Shown: piece by piece, positions 16,353-24,445 of the stretch
How the letters are laid out: each line of letters starts with the position of its first letter
Numbering within the stretch: position 1 is the first letter of the stretch
Source: Candidatus Acidiferrales bacterium
GTDB taxonomy: Bacteria; Acidobacteriota; Terriglobia; Acidiferrales; UBA7541
Direction of reading: 5' to 3'
NCBI GenBank assembly: GCA_030038275.1
Contig: JASHPG010000187.1
Location: 1 to 33,620 of the forward strand
Length of the DNA stretch: 33,620 bases
Notes under the pieces: model-generated
What the model was told of the DNA's origin: nothing
What the model saw: the letters and a program-made list of their open reading frames with translations, nothing else
Databases searched by the model: none
Translations under genes and position numbers: made by a program

Positions 16353-17950
16353 GAGAAACTCGCAGCCCGTTGATGCGAAGCCAGCCCGTAATCGGGCTTC
16401 TCATGTTTCTCGCGGCCCTTTGGCTCGCCTGGCAAGCAGGTCAGACAATTCTCTCGGGGAATTTCCGCGCGCTCGAATTCGCAGCGCTCGGAGTGGCTGT
16501 GTGTGGCGCGGCAATCATCATCCTGCGGAATTGGCGCGCTGGGTTCTACTCCTTTTTCATCTGGATGCTCGTGGAAGACCTCGTCAGAAAGTATATGGGC
16601 AACAGTACTTTGCTGTTTTTTGGAAAGGACGTTTTGCTTGGTCTCGTGTATGTAGCTTTGTATCTCGAAATCCGCCGAGGGAAGGAGAAGTGGTTCCGAG
16701 CGCCATTTTTGCTGTTCCTGAGCCTGTTTTTCTGGCTCGCTGTATTGGAGATTTTCAACGAGCACTCGCCCAACATTCTGTATGGCTTGCTCGGTCTCAA
16801 GCTCTATTTTTACTACGTTCCCCTGATCTACGTTGGATACGCTCTGGTGCGCTCCGATGAGGACGTTAAGAAGTTTCTGAACGTAAACATTATCGCAGCC
16901 ATTGTCATAGCCGCGATCGGAATCATTCAGGCCATCCGCGGCAACCACTTCTTAAATCCCGCTCAACTAGCGCCTGACCTGCGGAACCTGGGCAATCTAC
17001 AGAAGGTAACGCCTATTTCGGGCGAGGTTTTCAATCTTCCGGATTCGGTGTTTGTGAGTGCTGGTCGCTTAGATATGTTCTTGATCGTCGGCTTCGTGCT
17101 TTGCATGGGAGCTACGGGTTATATGTTATTGCGCTCCCGCCGCCGTTCGATGGCCGGTTTTTTTGCCATCGGAACAATTGGAGCAGCAACCTTGCTTTGC
17201 GGGAATCGCGGCGCACTGCTATTCGTCATGGGCTCCGCCCTGGCCTTGAGCGCGGGGTTCATTTGGGGCGCTCCATGGCGCTGGGGACAGGCGCACAGAA
17301 TTCTGAAAGCGATCCGCAATTCGGTGATCGTTGGGGCGCTGGCTCTCGCCACTGTCGTCCTCTTCTTCCCGCAAAAAGCGGGGTCTCGCATCGCGTTCTA
17401 TTCCGAAACTTTGCTGCCCAGCAGCTCCGCCTACCAGCTCTCTAACCGGACATGGGATTATCCTCTGCAGAATCTTCTCGATGTTTTCGGGGGGCAGGGG
17501 CACTGGATCGTCGGCACTGGGACCGGAACAGCTTCTCTGGGTACGCAGTACGTCTCCAGTCTTCTGGGCCAACCCCCGCCCAATGACTGGGTCGAAGAAG
17601 GCTTCGGCGTCTTGATCGCTGAAATGGGCATTCTCGCGGCTGTGCTGTGGATATTGTGGGGTGCAGCCGTACTGTATTACTCCTGGAAAGTTGTGCGGCG
17701 TCTGCGCGGTACGCGTTTTTTTCCACTTGCCGTCGCCATCGCCTGGTACGCATTTTTGCTGATTTTCCCGATGACATGGGGCAGCCTTTCCGGCTATCAA
17801 GATTATCTTTGCAGTATATACATGTGGCTGACGATCGGAATCCTCTTCCGCCTACCGGAGATCGCCGCGAATCCAGCGGTTTCGGCAACCGCTCCCTCCA
17901 GGCAAATCAGCGGCTTCGAGCGGTTCCGCAGGGCGATACATGTCCACTAA
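16349..17950 (+). CDS. O-antigen ligase / polymerase-like membrane protein
   Basis: 533 residues from ATG 16349, which overlaps the previous stop as ATGA; a longer in-frame start at 16280 would lie inside the preceding gene and is unlikely. About ten to twelve membrane segments are present. A large hydrophilic loop near residues ~370-440 contains GTGTGTASLG and EEGFGVLIAEMG, the Gly-rich and Glu-containing loop typical of the Wzy_C/WaaL superfamily (PF04932-like). NRGALLF sits in an earlier helix. Such proteins either ligate undecaprenyl-linked glycan to lipid A core or polymerise repeat units in the periplasm. Because the locus has an ABC exporter and no Wzx, a ligase role is somewhat more likely (inference). 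Confidence 0.82.
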   Translation: MRETRSPLMRSQPVIGLLMFLAALWLAWQAGQTILSGNFRALEFAALGVAVCGAAIIILRNWRAGFYSFFIWMLVEDLVRKYMGNSTLLFFGKDVLLGLVYVALYLEIRRGKEKWFRAPFLLFLSLFFWLAVLEIFNEHSPNILYGLLGLKLYFYYVPLIYVGYALVRSDEDVKKFLNVNIIAAIVIAAIGIIQAIRGNHFLNPAQLAPDLRNLGNLQKVTPISGEVFNLPDSVFVSAGRLDMFLIVGFVLCMGATGYMLLRSRRRSMAGFFAIGTIGAATLLCGNRGALLFVMGSALALSAGFIWGAPWRWGQAHRILKAIRNSVIVGALALATVVLFFPQKAGSRIAFYSETLLPSSSAYQLSNRTWDYPLQNLLDVFGGQGHWIVGTGTGTASLGTQYVSSLLGQPPPNDWVEEGFGVLIAEMGILAAVLWILWGAAVLYYSWKVVRRLRGTRFFPLAVAIAWYAFLLIFPMTWGSLSGYQDYLCSIYMWLTIGILFRLPEIAANPAVSATAPSRQISGFERFRRAIHVH

Positions 17951-18683
17951 GGTAGCGGATAGCATCGTCGCGCAGCGCCGTTATTACACCGAAACCGCGG
18001 CGCGTTACGATCACATGCACGCGCATGAAGGCGATGACGACGATTGGAACGTCCGGCTCGTCTGCGCATTCCTGGGGGTAATCGGCGCCAAATCCATACT
18101 CGATGTTGGCGCGGGGACCGGGCGCGGGATGCAACGTTTGCAGTTGTCGGCGCCGGACCTATTCGTTTGTGGCGTCGAGCCGGTTGCGGCGCTCGTCGAT
18201 CAGGGCCTCGCAAAGCGCCTCGATCCTTCGGTGCGTTTCATCCAAGCCTCGGGCGACGCGCTTCCATTTGCGGACGCCAGCTTCGATGCCGTCTGTTCGT
18301 TTGCGATTTTGCATCACGTTGCAAATCCCGCCGCCGTGGTTGGCGAAATGTTGCGTGTTGCGCGCAAAGCAGTGCTAATCCTCGATAGCAACCGCTTTGG
18401 ACAAGGGCGCTGGCCGGTGCGGGCGGCGAAGCTTCTGTTGTACAAGGCCGGCTTGTGGCCGATTGTGAATTTCGCGAAAACTCGCGGAAAGGGCTATCTG
18501 TTCACGGAAGGCGACGGCGTAGCCTATTCGTACAGCGCCTATGATTCCTTCGATCAAATCGCGAAATGGGCCGATCGTCTGATCGTCGTCCCTTCCGAAC
18601 CGTGCAAAGCCGATAGCTGGCTCCATCCCCTTCTCACGTCGAGAGGAGTTCTGCTCGGTGCATTCAAGGAGCCGGCCAAGTGA
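17940..18683 (+). CDS. Class I SAM-dependent methyltransferase
   Basis: 247 residues. Motif I is LDVGAGTGRG (54-63). Later motifs are VEPVAALVDQ, GDALPFADASFDAVCSF (Methyltransf_11-like) and LHHVANP. It starts 11 nt inside the preceding gene, and its stop overlaps the next start (GTGA). The substrate is unknown; a sugar or lipid-linked glycan is likely from the context. Confidence 0.88.
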   Translation: MSTKVADSIVAQRRYYTETAARYDHMHAHEGDDDDWNVRLVCAFLGVIGAKSILDVGAGTGRGMQRLQLSAPDLFVCGVEPVAALVDQGLAKRLDPSVRFIQASGDALPFADASFDAVCSFAILHHVANPAAVVGEMLRVARKAVLILDSNRFGQGRWPVRAAKLLLYKAGLWPIVNFAKTRGKGYLFTEGDGVAYSYSAYDSFDQIAKWADRLIVVPSEPCKADSWLHPLLTSRGVLLGAFKEPAK

Positions 18684-19903
18684 ACGCGCCGCCGCAAAGG
18701 CGCCGAGTTGCCGTTGTTTCACCTTTCTTGGACAAGAGCCATGGCACCGAGCGCATGGTTCTCGAATGGATTTCGCGGTTGGACCGCGACTTCGAGTTTC
18801 ACGTTTATAGCCAGCGTGTCGAGGACCTAGATTTCTCTAAATTGGTTTGGCACCGCATCCCGCGGCTCCCCGGCCCGCACTTGTTCAATTATCTCTGGTG
18901 GTTTGGCGCAAATTATCTGTGGCGGGCCTGGCATCTTCGCGTTGGGGGGATACAGTGCGACGTAGTATTTAGCCCTGGAGTGAATTGCCTCGGCGCGGAT
19001 GCCGTTTCGATCCACATCGTGTTCGCGGAGCTCCGGCGGCGCCTCGCGAAGGAACTGCAGTTCCGCAAGAATCCGCTGCGGTCTTGGCCTGTTCTCCTGC
19101 ACCGCCGGTTGTATTATCGCCTCATCAAATTTTTGGAACGCCGCGTATTCACAAATCCGCGCACTCAACTGATCCTCACCTCTCCGAGCACGACCGCCGA
19201 GCTCCAGCGGTTCTATTCGCGAGGAGACCGCTTTCCTCTCCTGTGCGCTGGTGTCGATCACCGGAAGTTTAATCCCGGTCGCCGGGCGGAGATGCGGCAG
19301 TCAGCGCGCCGTTCGCTCGGCCTTTCCCCGGATCAGTTCGTGCTCTTGCTGATCGGCAACGACTGCCGCAAAAAAGGGCTGACAGTCCTGCTGGATGCTT
19401 TGCAATTGCTCCGCGAACTTCCGGCCGCCCTGCTGGTCGTGACCAGCGAATCTCGCGCGGCGATCCGGCATGCGTTTGGCAGATTGGCAGGTGATCCTCG
19501 CGTTTGTTATTTACCTCTGCGCTCCGATGTTGAGTTTTATTACGCAGCCGCCGATGTCTATACCGGCCCCTCCCTCGAGGACACTTTCGCGCTGCCGGCG
19601 ACGGAGGCGATGGCGTGCGGCCTCCCCGTCATTATGTCCTCAAGGGCTGGCGCTTCAGCATTCATCACTGACGGAATGGATGGCCTAATCCTGCAGGACC
19701 CGACTGACGCTTCCGCTCTCGCAGCCATGCTCCGCAAACTTTATGAAAGCCCAGAATTGCGTGATCGCATCGGCCAAAAAGCTGAAGCAACCTCGCAGCA
19801 GTTCGACTGGGATCGCAATGCCCGCGAACTCGGCACCATCTTCGAACAGATCATCTATCGCAAGTCGCAGCCTCAGGCGCAGACGCTAACGCAGGCGCTA
19901 TGA
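18680..19903 (+). CDS. GT4 family glycosyltransferase
   Basis: 407 residues from a GTG that overlaps the preceding stop. The GT-B fold opens with VAVVSPFLDKSHGTERMV, the acceptor-side glycine loop region. The C-terminal half has LIGNDCRKKGLTVLLDAL and a Glu-rich donor site in PSLEDTFALPATEAMACGLP, resembling WaaG-like enzymes. It is coupled to the following GT4 by an ATGA overlap (19900-19903). The specific sugar cannot be inferred. Confidence 0.9.
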   Translation: MNAPPQRRRVAVVSPFLDKSHGTERMVLEWISRLDRDFEFHVYSQRVEDLDFSKLVWHRIPRLPGPHLFNYLWWFGANYLWRAWHLRVGGIQCDVVFSPGVNCLGADAVSIHIVFAELRRRLAKELQFRKNPLRSWPVLLHRRLYYRLIKFLERRVFTNPRTQLILTSPSTTAELQRFYSRGDRFPLLCAGVDHRKFNPGRRAEMRQSARRSLGLSPDQFVLLLIGNDCRKKGLTVLLDALQLLRELPAALLVVTSESRAAIRHAFGRLAGDPRVCYLPLRSDVEFYYAAADVYTGPSLEDTFALPATEAMACGLPVIMSSRAGASAFITDGMDGLILQDPTDASALAAMLRKLYESPELRDRIGQKAEATSQQFDWDRNARELGTIFEQIIYRKSQPQAQTLTQAL

Positions 19904-21093
19904 GCTTCAGCCCTCCTGTGCGTTCCGTAGCCTCCGCTCAAACCGCCGGAGAATCGATTCGAGTCATAGGACTGTTCCCAGACCTTTTGGGCCTTGGGGG
20001 CCTCCAAGAATCCGGCCGCCTTACCTCGGCGGCAATCACCGCAATCGTGAGCCGGCGTGGCGGAGAAGCAGCGTTCCTCAGCCTCAACGATTCGCGGGGG
20101 CCTAAGGAGTTTGATCTCGAGGGCATTCGGGTGCCGCTCAAAGGATTCGGACGCGGGAAGGTTCGTTTTGTTTTATCCGCTCTCAGTCGTTCGTATCTCT
20201 CCGCAAAAGATATGCAGGGGATCGTCGTGGCGGCCCATCCTCATCTGGCTGTTCCCGCCGGCTGGATGCGGCGGCTGGCGCCTCGGTTGAAAACTGCCGT
20301 GATGGCGCACGGAATCGAAGTGTGGAACGCGTTGCCCGCCCCCCGCCGGCACGCGCTCCAGCGCGCGAATGTAGTGCTGGCGCCGAGCCGCTATACGGCG
20401 GAGAAACTGCATGACTCCCAAGGCCTCGCCCATGAGCGAATTCGCGTTGTACCCTGGCCGCTCAATCCGGAATTTGCCAGGATGGCTTGCGATCCATCGA
20501 AGCTCCCGCTTCCAGAAAACTTCCCGGAAGGCCGCATTCTCCTGACCGTCGGACGCTGGGTCGCATCTGAACGCTACAAGGGTGCGGACGATTTGATTCG
20601 CGCGCTTGCCCGCCTCAGGCCGAATTACCCGGATTTGCAGGTGGTCGCAGTCGGCGACGGAGATGACGTTCCACGGCTTGGTGCGCTTGCAATCTCGCTC
20701 GGCGTGGCGAATAGCGTCCATTTCCTTGCCGGCCTCACGCGCCCGCAGATTGCGGCGTGCTATTCGCGCGCGGAGCTGTTTGCTCTGCCCAGCACGGGCG
20801 AGGGGTTTGGCCTCGTTTTCTTGGAAGCGATGGCGTTTGGGAAGCCCGTGATAGGCGTGTCCACCGGCGGCGTCCTGGACTTAATCCAAGATGGCGTTAA
20901 CGGTATGCTTCTTCCTCCCCACGATCTGTCAAAGCTCGTGGATGCGATCGAGATGTTGCTTCGCGACGATTCTCTTCGCGGTCGCATGGGGCATGCCGGC
21001 GCGGAATTGGTGCGGGGGAAATACTCTTTTGAGACGTTCAAGCACCATATAGAACAAATCATCGACGAGCTTATTTCAGCGCCTGGTAATTGA
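19900..21093 (+). CDS. GT4 family glycosyltransferase
   Basis: 397 residues. The N-terminal domain opens after ~20 residues with VIGLFPDLLGLGGLQESG. The middle has MAHGIEVWN and LAPSRYTAEKL. The C-terminal domain has TVGRWVASERYKGADDLI and the EX7E pair in GEGFGLVFLEAMAFGKPV. It overlaps the upstream GT4 by 4 nt and is followed by a 57-nt gap before the next GT4. It is a standard GT4 in length and motifs; substrates are unknown. Confidence 0.9.
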   Translation: MSFSPPVRSVASAQTAGESIRVIGLFPDLLGLGGLQESGRLTSAAITAIVSRRGGEAAFLSLNDSRGPKEFDLEGIRVPLKGFGRGKVRFVLSALSRSYLSAKDMQGIVVAAHPHLAVPAGWMRRLAPRLKTAVMAHGIEVWNALPAPRRHALQRANVVLAPSRYTAEKLHDSQGLAHERIRVVPWPLNPEFARMACDPSKLPLPENFPEGRILLTVGRWVASERYKGADDLIRALARLRPNYPDLQVVAVGDGDDVPRLGALAISLGVANSVHFLAGLTRPQIAACYSRAELFALPSTGEGFGLVFLEAMAFGKPVIGVSTGGVLDLIQDGVNGMLLPPHDLSKLVDAIEMLLRDDSLRGRMGHAGAELVRGKYSFETFKHHIEQIIDELISAPGN

Positions 21094-21150
21094 GGCTCAT
21101 CGCTGGATTATCTCGCGCGGTTTACTCGCGGCCAAAAAATTGAGCGGGTC

Positions 21151-22341
21151 ATGCGCATTTTAAAAGTAGCTCAGTTCTATTATCCCTTTCACGAAATGGG
21201 CGGGCCTGTGGTGAAGGTTCGCGCGTTGGCTCACGCCCTCGCTGAACGCGGTCACCGCGTCACCGTTCTAACCGCCGATTGGGGCTTGGCCTCGCGAAAC
21301 GGCCATGGCTTGGCTTTTGAGTCGTGTGATTGGGGCTGGCGCGCGACAGAGCAGGGCGTCGAAACCATATATCTTGCGTCCGCAGCTCACTATCGCGCTC
21401 TGACGCTCAATCCGCGTGTGATACGATTTTGCCGGGCTTCTCTCAAGGAGTTTGATTTGGCGCACTTTTACGGCCTGTACGACGTGCTGGGTCCGGCCGT
21501 TGGTCATTCTTGTCGGCGCCGATCGATTCCTTACGTGATCGAACCCCTAGGTATGTACCGCCCGATCGATCGCAGTTTCCTCCGGAAGGCTCTCTGGCAC
21601 AAGAGCCTCGGCGCGGCATTTTGCCGCGAAGCCCGTAGCTTTGTCGCCACAGCGGATCTGGAGCAGCAGACGCTGGTTGAAGAAGGTATCCCGCAAGAAA
21701 AAATAGTGGTACGTTACAACGGTGTGGATTCCGATCTGGCTGCCGCTGCGAACGCAGCTCGGGGCCGCTTCCGCGCAAATTGGGCGGTCCCTTCCGGCGA
21801 GCCGCTCATTTTGTTTCTCAGCCGCCTCATTCCTCGAAAAGGCGCCGATATCCTGATCGACGCCTTCGCGCGAGCATGCCCGCAGTCTGGCCGCCTGGTA
21901 ATCGCGGGCCCCGAGGGAGAACCAGGCTACGTTTCCTATCTGCGGAATCATGCTAAAAATTCGGCGGCTGCCGAGCGCGTGATCTTCACCGGCCCGCTCT
22001 ATCAGGACGAAAAAGCCGCAGCCTTCGCCGACGCTGATTTGTTCGTACTTCCATCGCGCTATGAAAATTTCGCGAATGTCGCGGCGGAGGCGATGGCCTG
22101 CGGCGTCCCGGTAATCGTGAGTGACGCGTGCGGCATCTCGTCCTTGGTCGAGGGAAAAGCTGGATTGGTAGTCTCCCCTCGAACGGAATCAGTCGCCGAC
22201 GCGCTTCGCAAAATGCTCGACGATCGCGCGCTTTACGCTGGTTTCAAAGCGGGCTGCCGCGAAGTCGCGAACGAACTGAGTTGGAATGCGCTCGCGGCGC
22301 AGATGGAACGCTATTACGCGCAGGTCCTCTCAGCGAGCTAG
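21151..22341 (+). CDS. GT4 family glycosyltransferase
   Basis: 396 residues. It opens with MRILKVAQFYYPFHEMGGP, the acceptor-side Gly loop of GT4 enzymes. The C-terminal donor half has LFLSRLIPRKGADILIDAF, then the EX7E pair in YENFANVAAEAMACGVPV. It is the third of three GT4 genes in a row and is followed by a 97-nt gap before the AsnB-type gene, in which I see no convincing promoter. The sugar is unknown. Confidence 0.9.
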   Translation: MRILKVAQFYYPFHEMGGPVVKVRALAHALAERGHRVTVLTADWGLASRNGHGLAFESCDWGWRATEQGVETIYLASAAHYRALTLNPRVIRFCRASLKEFDLAHFYGLYDVLGPAVGHSCRRRSIPYVIEPLGMYRPIDRSFLRKALWHKSLGAAFCREARSFVATADLEQQTLVEEGIPQEKIVVRYNGVDSDLAAAANAARGRFRANWAVPSGEPLILFLSRLIPRKGADILIDAFARACPQSGRLVIAGPEGEPGYVSYLRNHAKNSAAAERVIFTGPLYQDEKAAAFADADLFVLPSRYENFANVAAEAMACGVPVIVSDACGISSLVEGKAGLVVSPRTESVADALRKMLDDRALYAGFKAGCREVANELSWNALAAQMERYYAQVLSAS

Positions 22342-22438
22342 GCTGTTTAGGTAAAGCGGTCACATTCTAATTTTGCCGGTCATCAGCATTTCGATTGGCC
22401 CAAGCGTGTTTAGCTTTTTCAATTTAACGGCTTGAATC

Positions 22439-24409
22439 ATGTGCGGAATCTGCGGTGTCATCGGCATCGAATCGACGGACGCAAGCGAACGAGCGGTCCG
22501 CCGGATGATGGCCGCCATGCTGCATCGCGGCCCCGATGATGAGGGCGTCTTGATTGCGCCGCGCGTCGCTGTCGGCATGCGACGCCTGAGCATCGTCGAT
22601 CTTCCTGGCGGCGGCCAACCCGTGTGGAATGAAGCAGGCACGCTCGCGGTCGTCTTCAACGGCGAAATTTACAATTTTCGCCAGCTGCGCGCCGAACTCG
22701 AATCCTTCGGCCACCGCTTCCGCACCCGTTCCGATACGGAGGTGATCGTTCACGCCTACGAACAGTGGGGTCAGCGCTGCGCCGAAAAACTCAGGGGAAT
22801 GTTTGCGTTCGCGGTAATCGAGATGCCTCGCGGACGAGCCGCCGTCCCCGAGCGCGTCTTCATCGCGCGCGACCCGCTCGGAATCAAGCCACTTTACTGT
22901 GCGCTCGTTGATGGCATTCTGCTGTTCGCTTCCGAGGTGCGCGCCCTCCTTGCCAGCGCTCGAATCCCGCCGCGCATCGCAACCGGCCAGCTTCCGGGAT
23001 ATCTGCTGTTCGGCTCCGCTTGCGAGCCGGACACATTGATCGAAGGTATCTCGTCGCTTCCGCCTGGTTATTGCATCTCTATTCCCGTCGATGCACCGCT
23101 TGCAGCTCCTTCGTCATCTCCTTATTGGAGTTTCGCCCTCAATCCAGCCGCCGAAAGCTCGCGGCGCGAACCAAGCGACGGCATCGCCACGGCATCCAAG
23201 AAAATTCGCTCCCTCCTCCACGATTCGGTTGCATCGCATCTCATCGCCGATGTTCCCGTTGGCGTCTTTCTGAGCAGTGGGATCGACTCTACTGCGCTCG
23301 CGGCGCTCGCGAGCCTGGCTCGTCCTGGCATTCACACCTTCACGGTCGCTTTCCCTGGCGCGCAGTTCAGCGAGGCCGACATAGCGCGGCGCACGGCCCG
23401 GCGGCTGCGCACCGAACACAGCGAGCTGACTCTGTCCGACCGCGAGATGGTCGCGCGCCTCGACGAAGCAATCGCCGCGTTCGATCAGCCCAGCATGGAT
23501 GGCATCAACACCTACTTTGTTTCGTGGGCTGCGCGCCAAGCCGGACTGAAAGTTGCCCTCTCTGGTCTCGGAAGCGACGAGCTGTTCGGTGGCTACGCTT
23601 CTTTCCAAAACGCAACGAGAGTCGCGCGGATCGCGGCCCTCGCGCGCGTCGTTCCTTCGCCCGTTCGCAATGCAGCCGCTGGTTTTGCGCACTCGGCCAA
23701 TCCACAACGCGCGATCGGCAAATTCGCCAAAGCTGCCGCTGCTTGGATCGATCCGAATGCGCTTCCTCATCCATACTTCTTCACGCGCTTGCTATTTCCA
23801 CCGCAGGTCGTTTTCGCGGGCCAGCGCGCTGCATTGTGGCGCTCGCAGCCATCCTCTGGCTGGCTTTCGGATTCCGCGCGCCAAGCTGCCTCGCTTGATC
23901 GCTTCACAGCCGTTTCCTGGCTGGAGCTACGCTCCTATCTTCTGAACACTTTGCTGCGCGACACGGATGCCATGAGCATGCGCCATTCGCTGGAGGTTCG
24001 CGTCCCCTTTCTGGACACGCCGCTGGTCGAATACGTCTTGTCGCTCCCGCGGTCTGCTAAACTCAACAACTCGCGGCCGAAAGCCCTGCTCGTTCAAGCG
24101 CTGGGCGATCTGCTGCCGGAGGAAGTCGTCGAACATCCGAAACGCACGTTCACATTTCCGTGGGAACGCTGGCTGCGCGCCGAGTTGGGCCAGCGCGTTT
24201 CGGCTGGACTTAAGGAATGGTCGCCCGCGCTGCAGCCTCACGTAAGCCGCGAATTCGCGCTCGCCGTCTGGGATGCTTTTCTGCGTGGCCGTGTAACTTG
24301 GTCGCGGCCTTTGAGCCTCTACGTCTTAAACGAATGGGCCAAGCGCCACATCCATGCCTTGGACGCAGCGAGTGAGCCTTCAAATACAGTGCCGGCGCCT
24401 GCGGTGTGA
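22439..24409 (+). CDS. asnB: AsnB-type glutamine-dependent amidotransferase
   Basis: 656 residues. The start is fixed by MCGICG, because Cys2 must become the N-terminal nucleophile of the class II glutaminase domain (~1-215: LHRGPDDEG, NGEIYN, RSDTEV). The synthetase domain from ~240 has the PP-loop SSGIDST (279-285), which adenylates a carboxylate. Classic AsnB makes asparagine from aspartate. Homologues inside polysaccharide and exosortase loci, such as WbpS in Pseudomonas O-antigen loci, are thought to amidate uronic acids. The position next to a carbamoyltransferase and among GT genes favours glycan amidation (inference); housekeeping asparagine synthesis cannot be excluded. Confidence 0.9.
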   Translation: MCGICGVIGIESTDASERAVRRMMAAMLHRGPDDEGVLIAPRVAVGMRRLSIVDLPGGGQPVWNEAGTLAVVFNGEIYNFRQLRAELESFGHRFRTRSDTEVIVHAYEQWGQRCAEKLRGMFAFAVIEMPRGRAAVPERVFIARDPLGIKPLYCALVDGILLFASEVRALLASARIPPRIATGQLPGYLLFGSACEPDTLIEGISSLPPGYCISIPVDAPLAAPSSSPYWSFALNPAAESSRREPSDGIATASKKIRSLLHDSVASHLIADVPVGVFLSSGIDSTALAALASLARPGIHTFTVAFPGAQFSEADIARRTARRLRTEHSELTLSDREMVARLDEAIAAFDQPSMDGINTYFVSWAARQAGLKVALSGLGSDELFGGYASFQNATRVARIAALARVVPSPVRNAAAGFAHSANPQRAIGKFAKAAAAWIDPNALPHPYFFTRLLFPPQVVFAGQRAALWRSQPSSGWLSDSARQAASLDRFTAVSWLELRSYLLNTLLRDTDAMSMRHSLEVRVPFLDTPLVEYVLSLPRSAKLNNSRPKALLVQALGDLLPEEVVEHPKRTFTFPWERWLRAELGQRVSAGLKEWSPALQPHVSREFALAVWDAFLRGRVTWSRPLSLYVLNEWAKRHIHALDAASEPSNTVPAPAV

Positions 24410-24445
24410 AATGCGACAAAAGGTCCGTACCAGCGTCTTAACAGC

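Noticed and set aside
22395-22423. Possible promoter before the AsnB-type gene (TTGGCC-17-TTCAAT)
   Set aside because: Each hexamer matches the consensus at only four of six positions; not distinguishable from chance.
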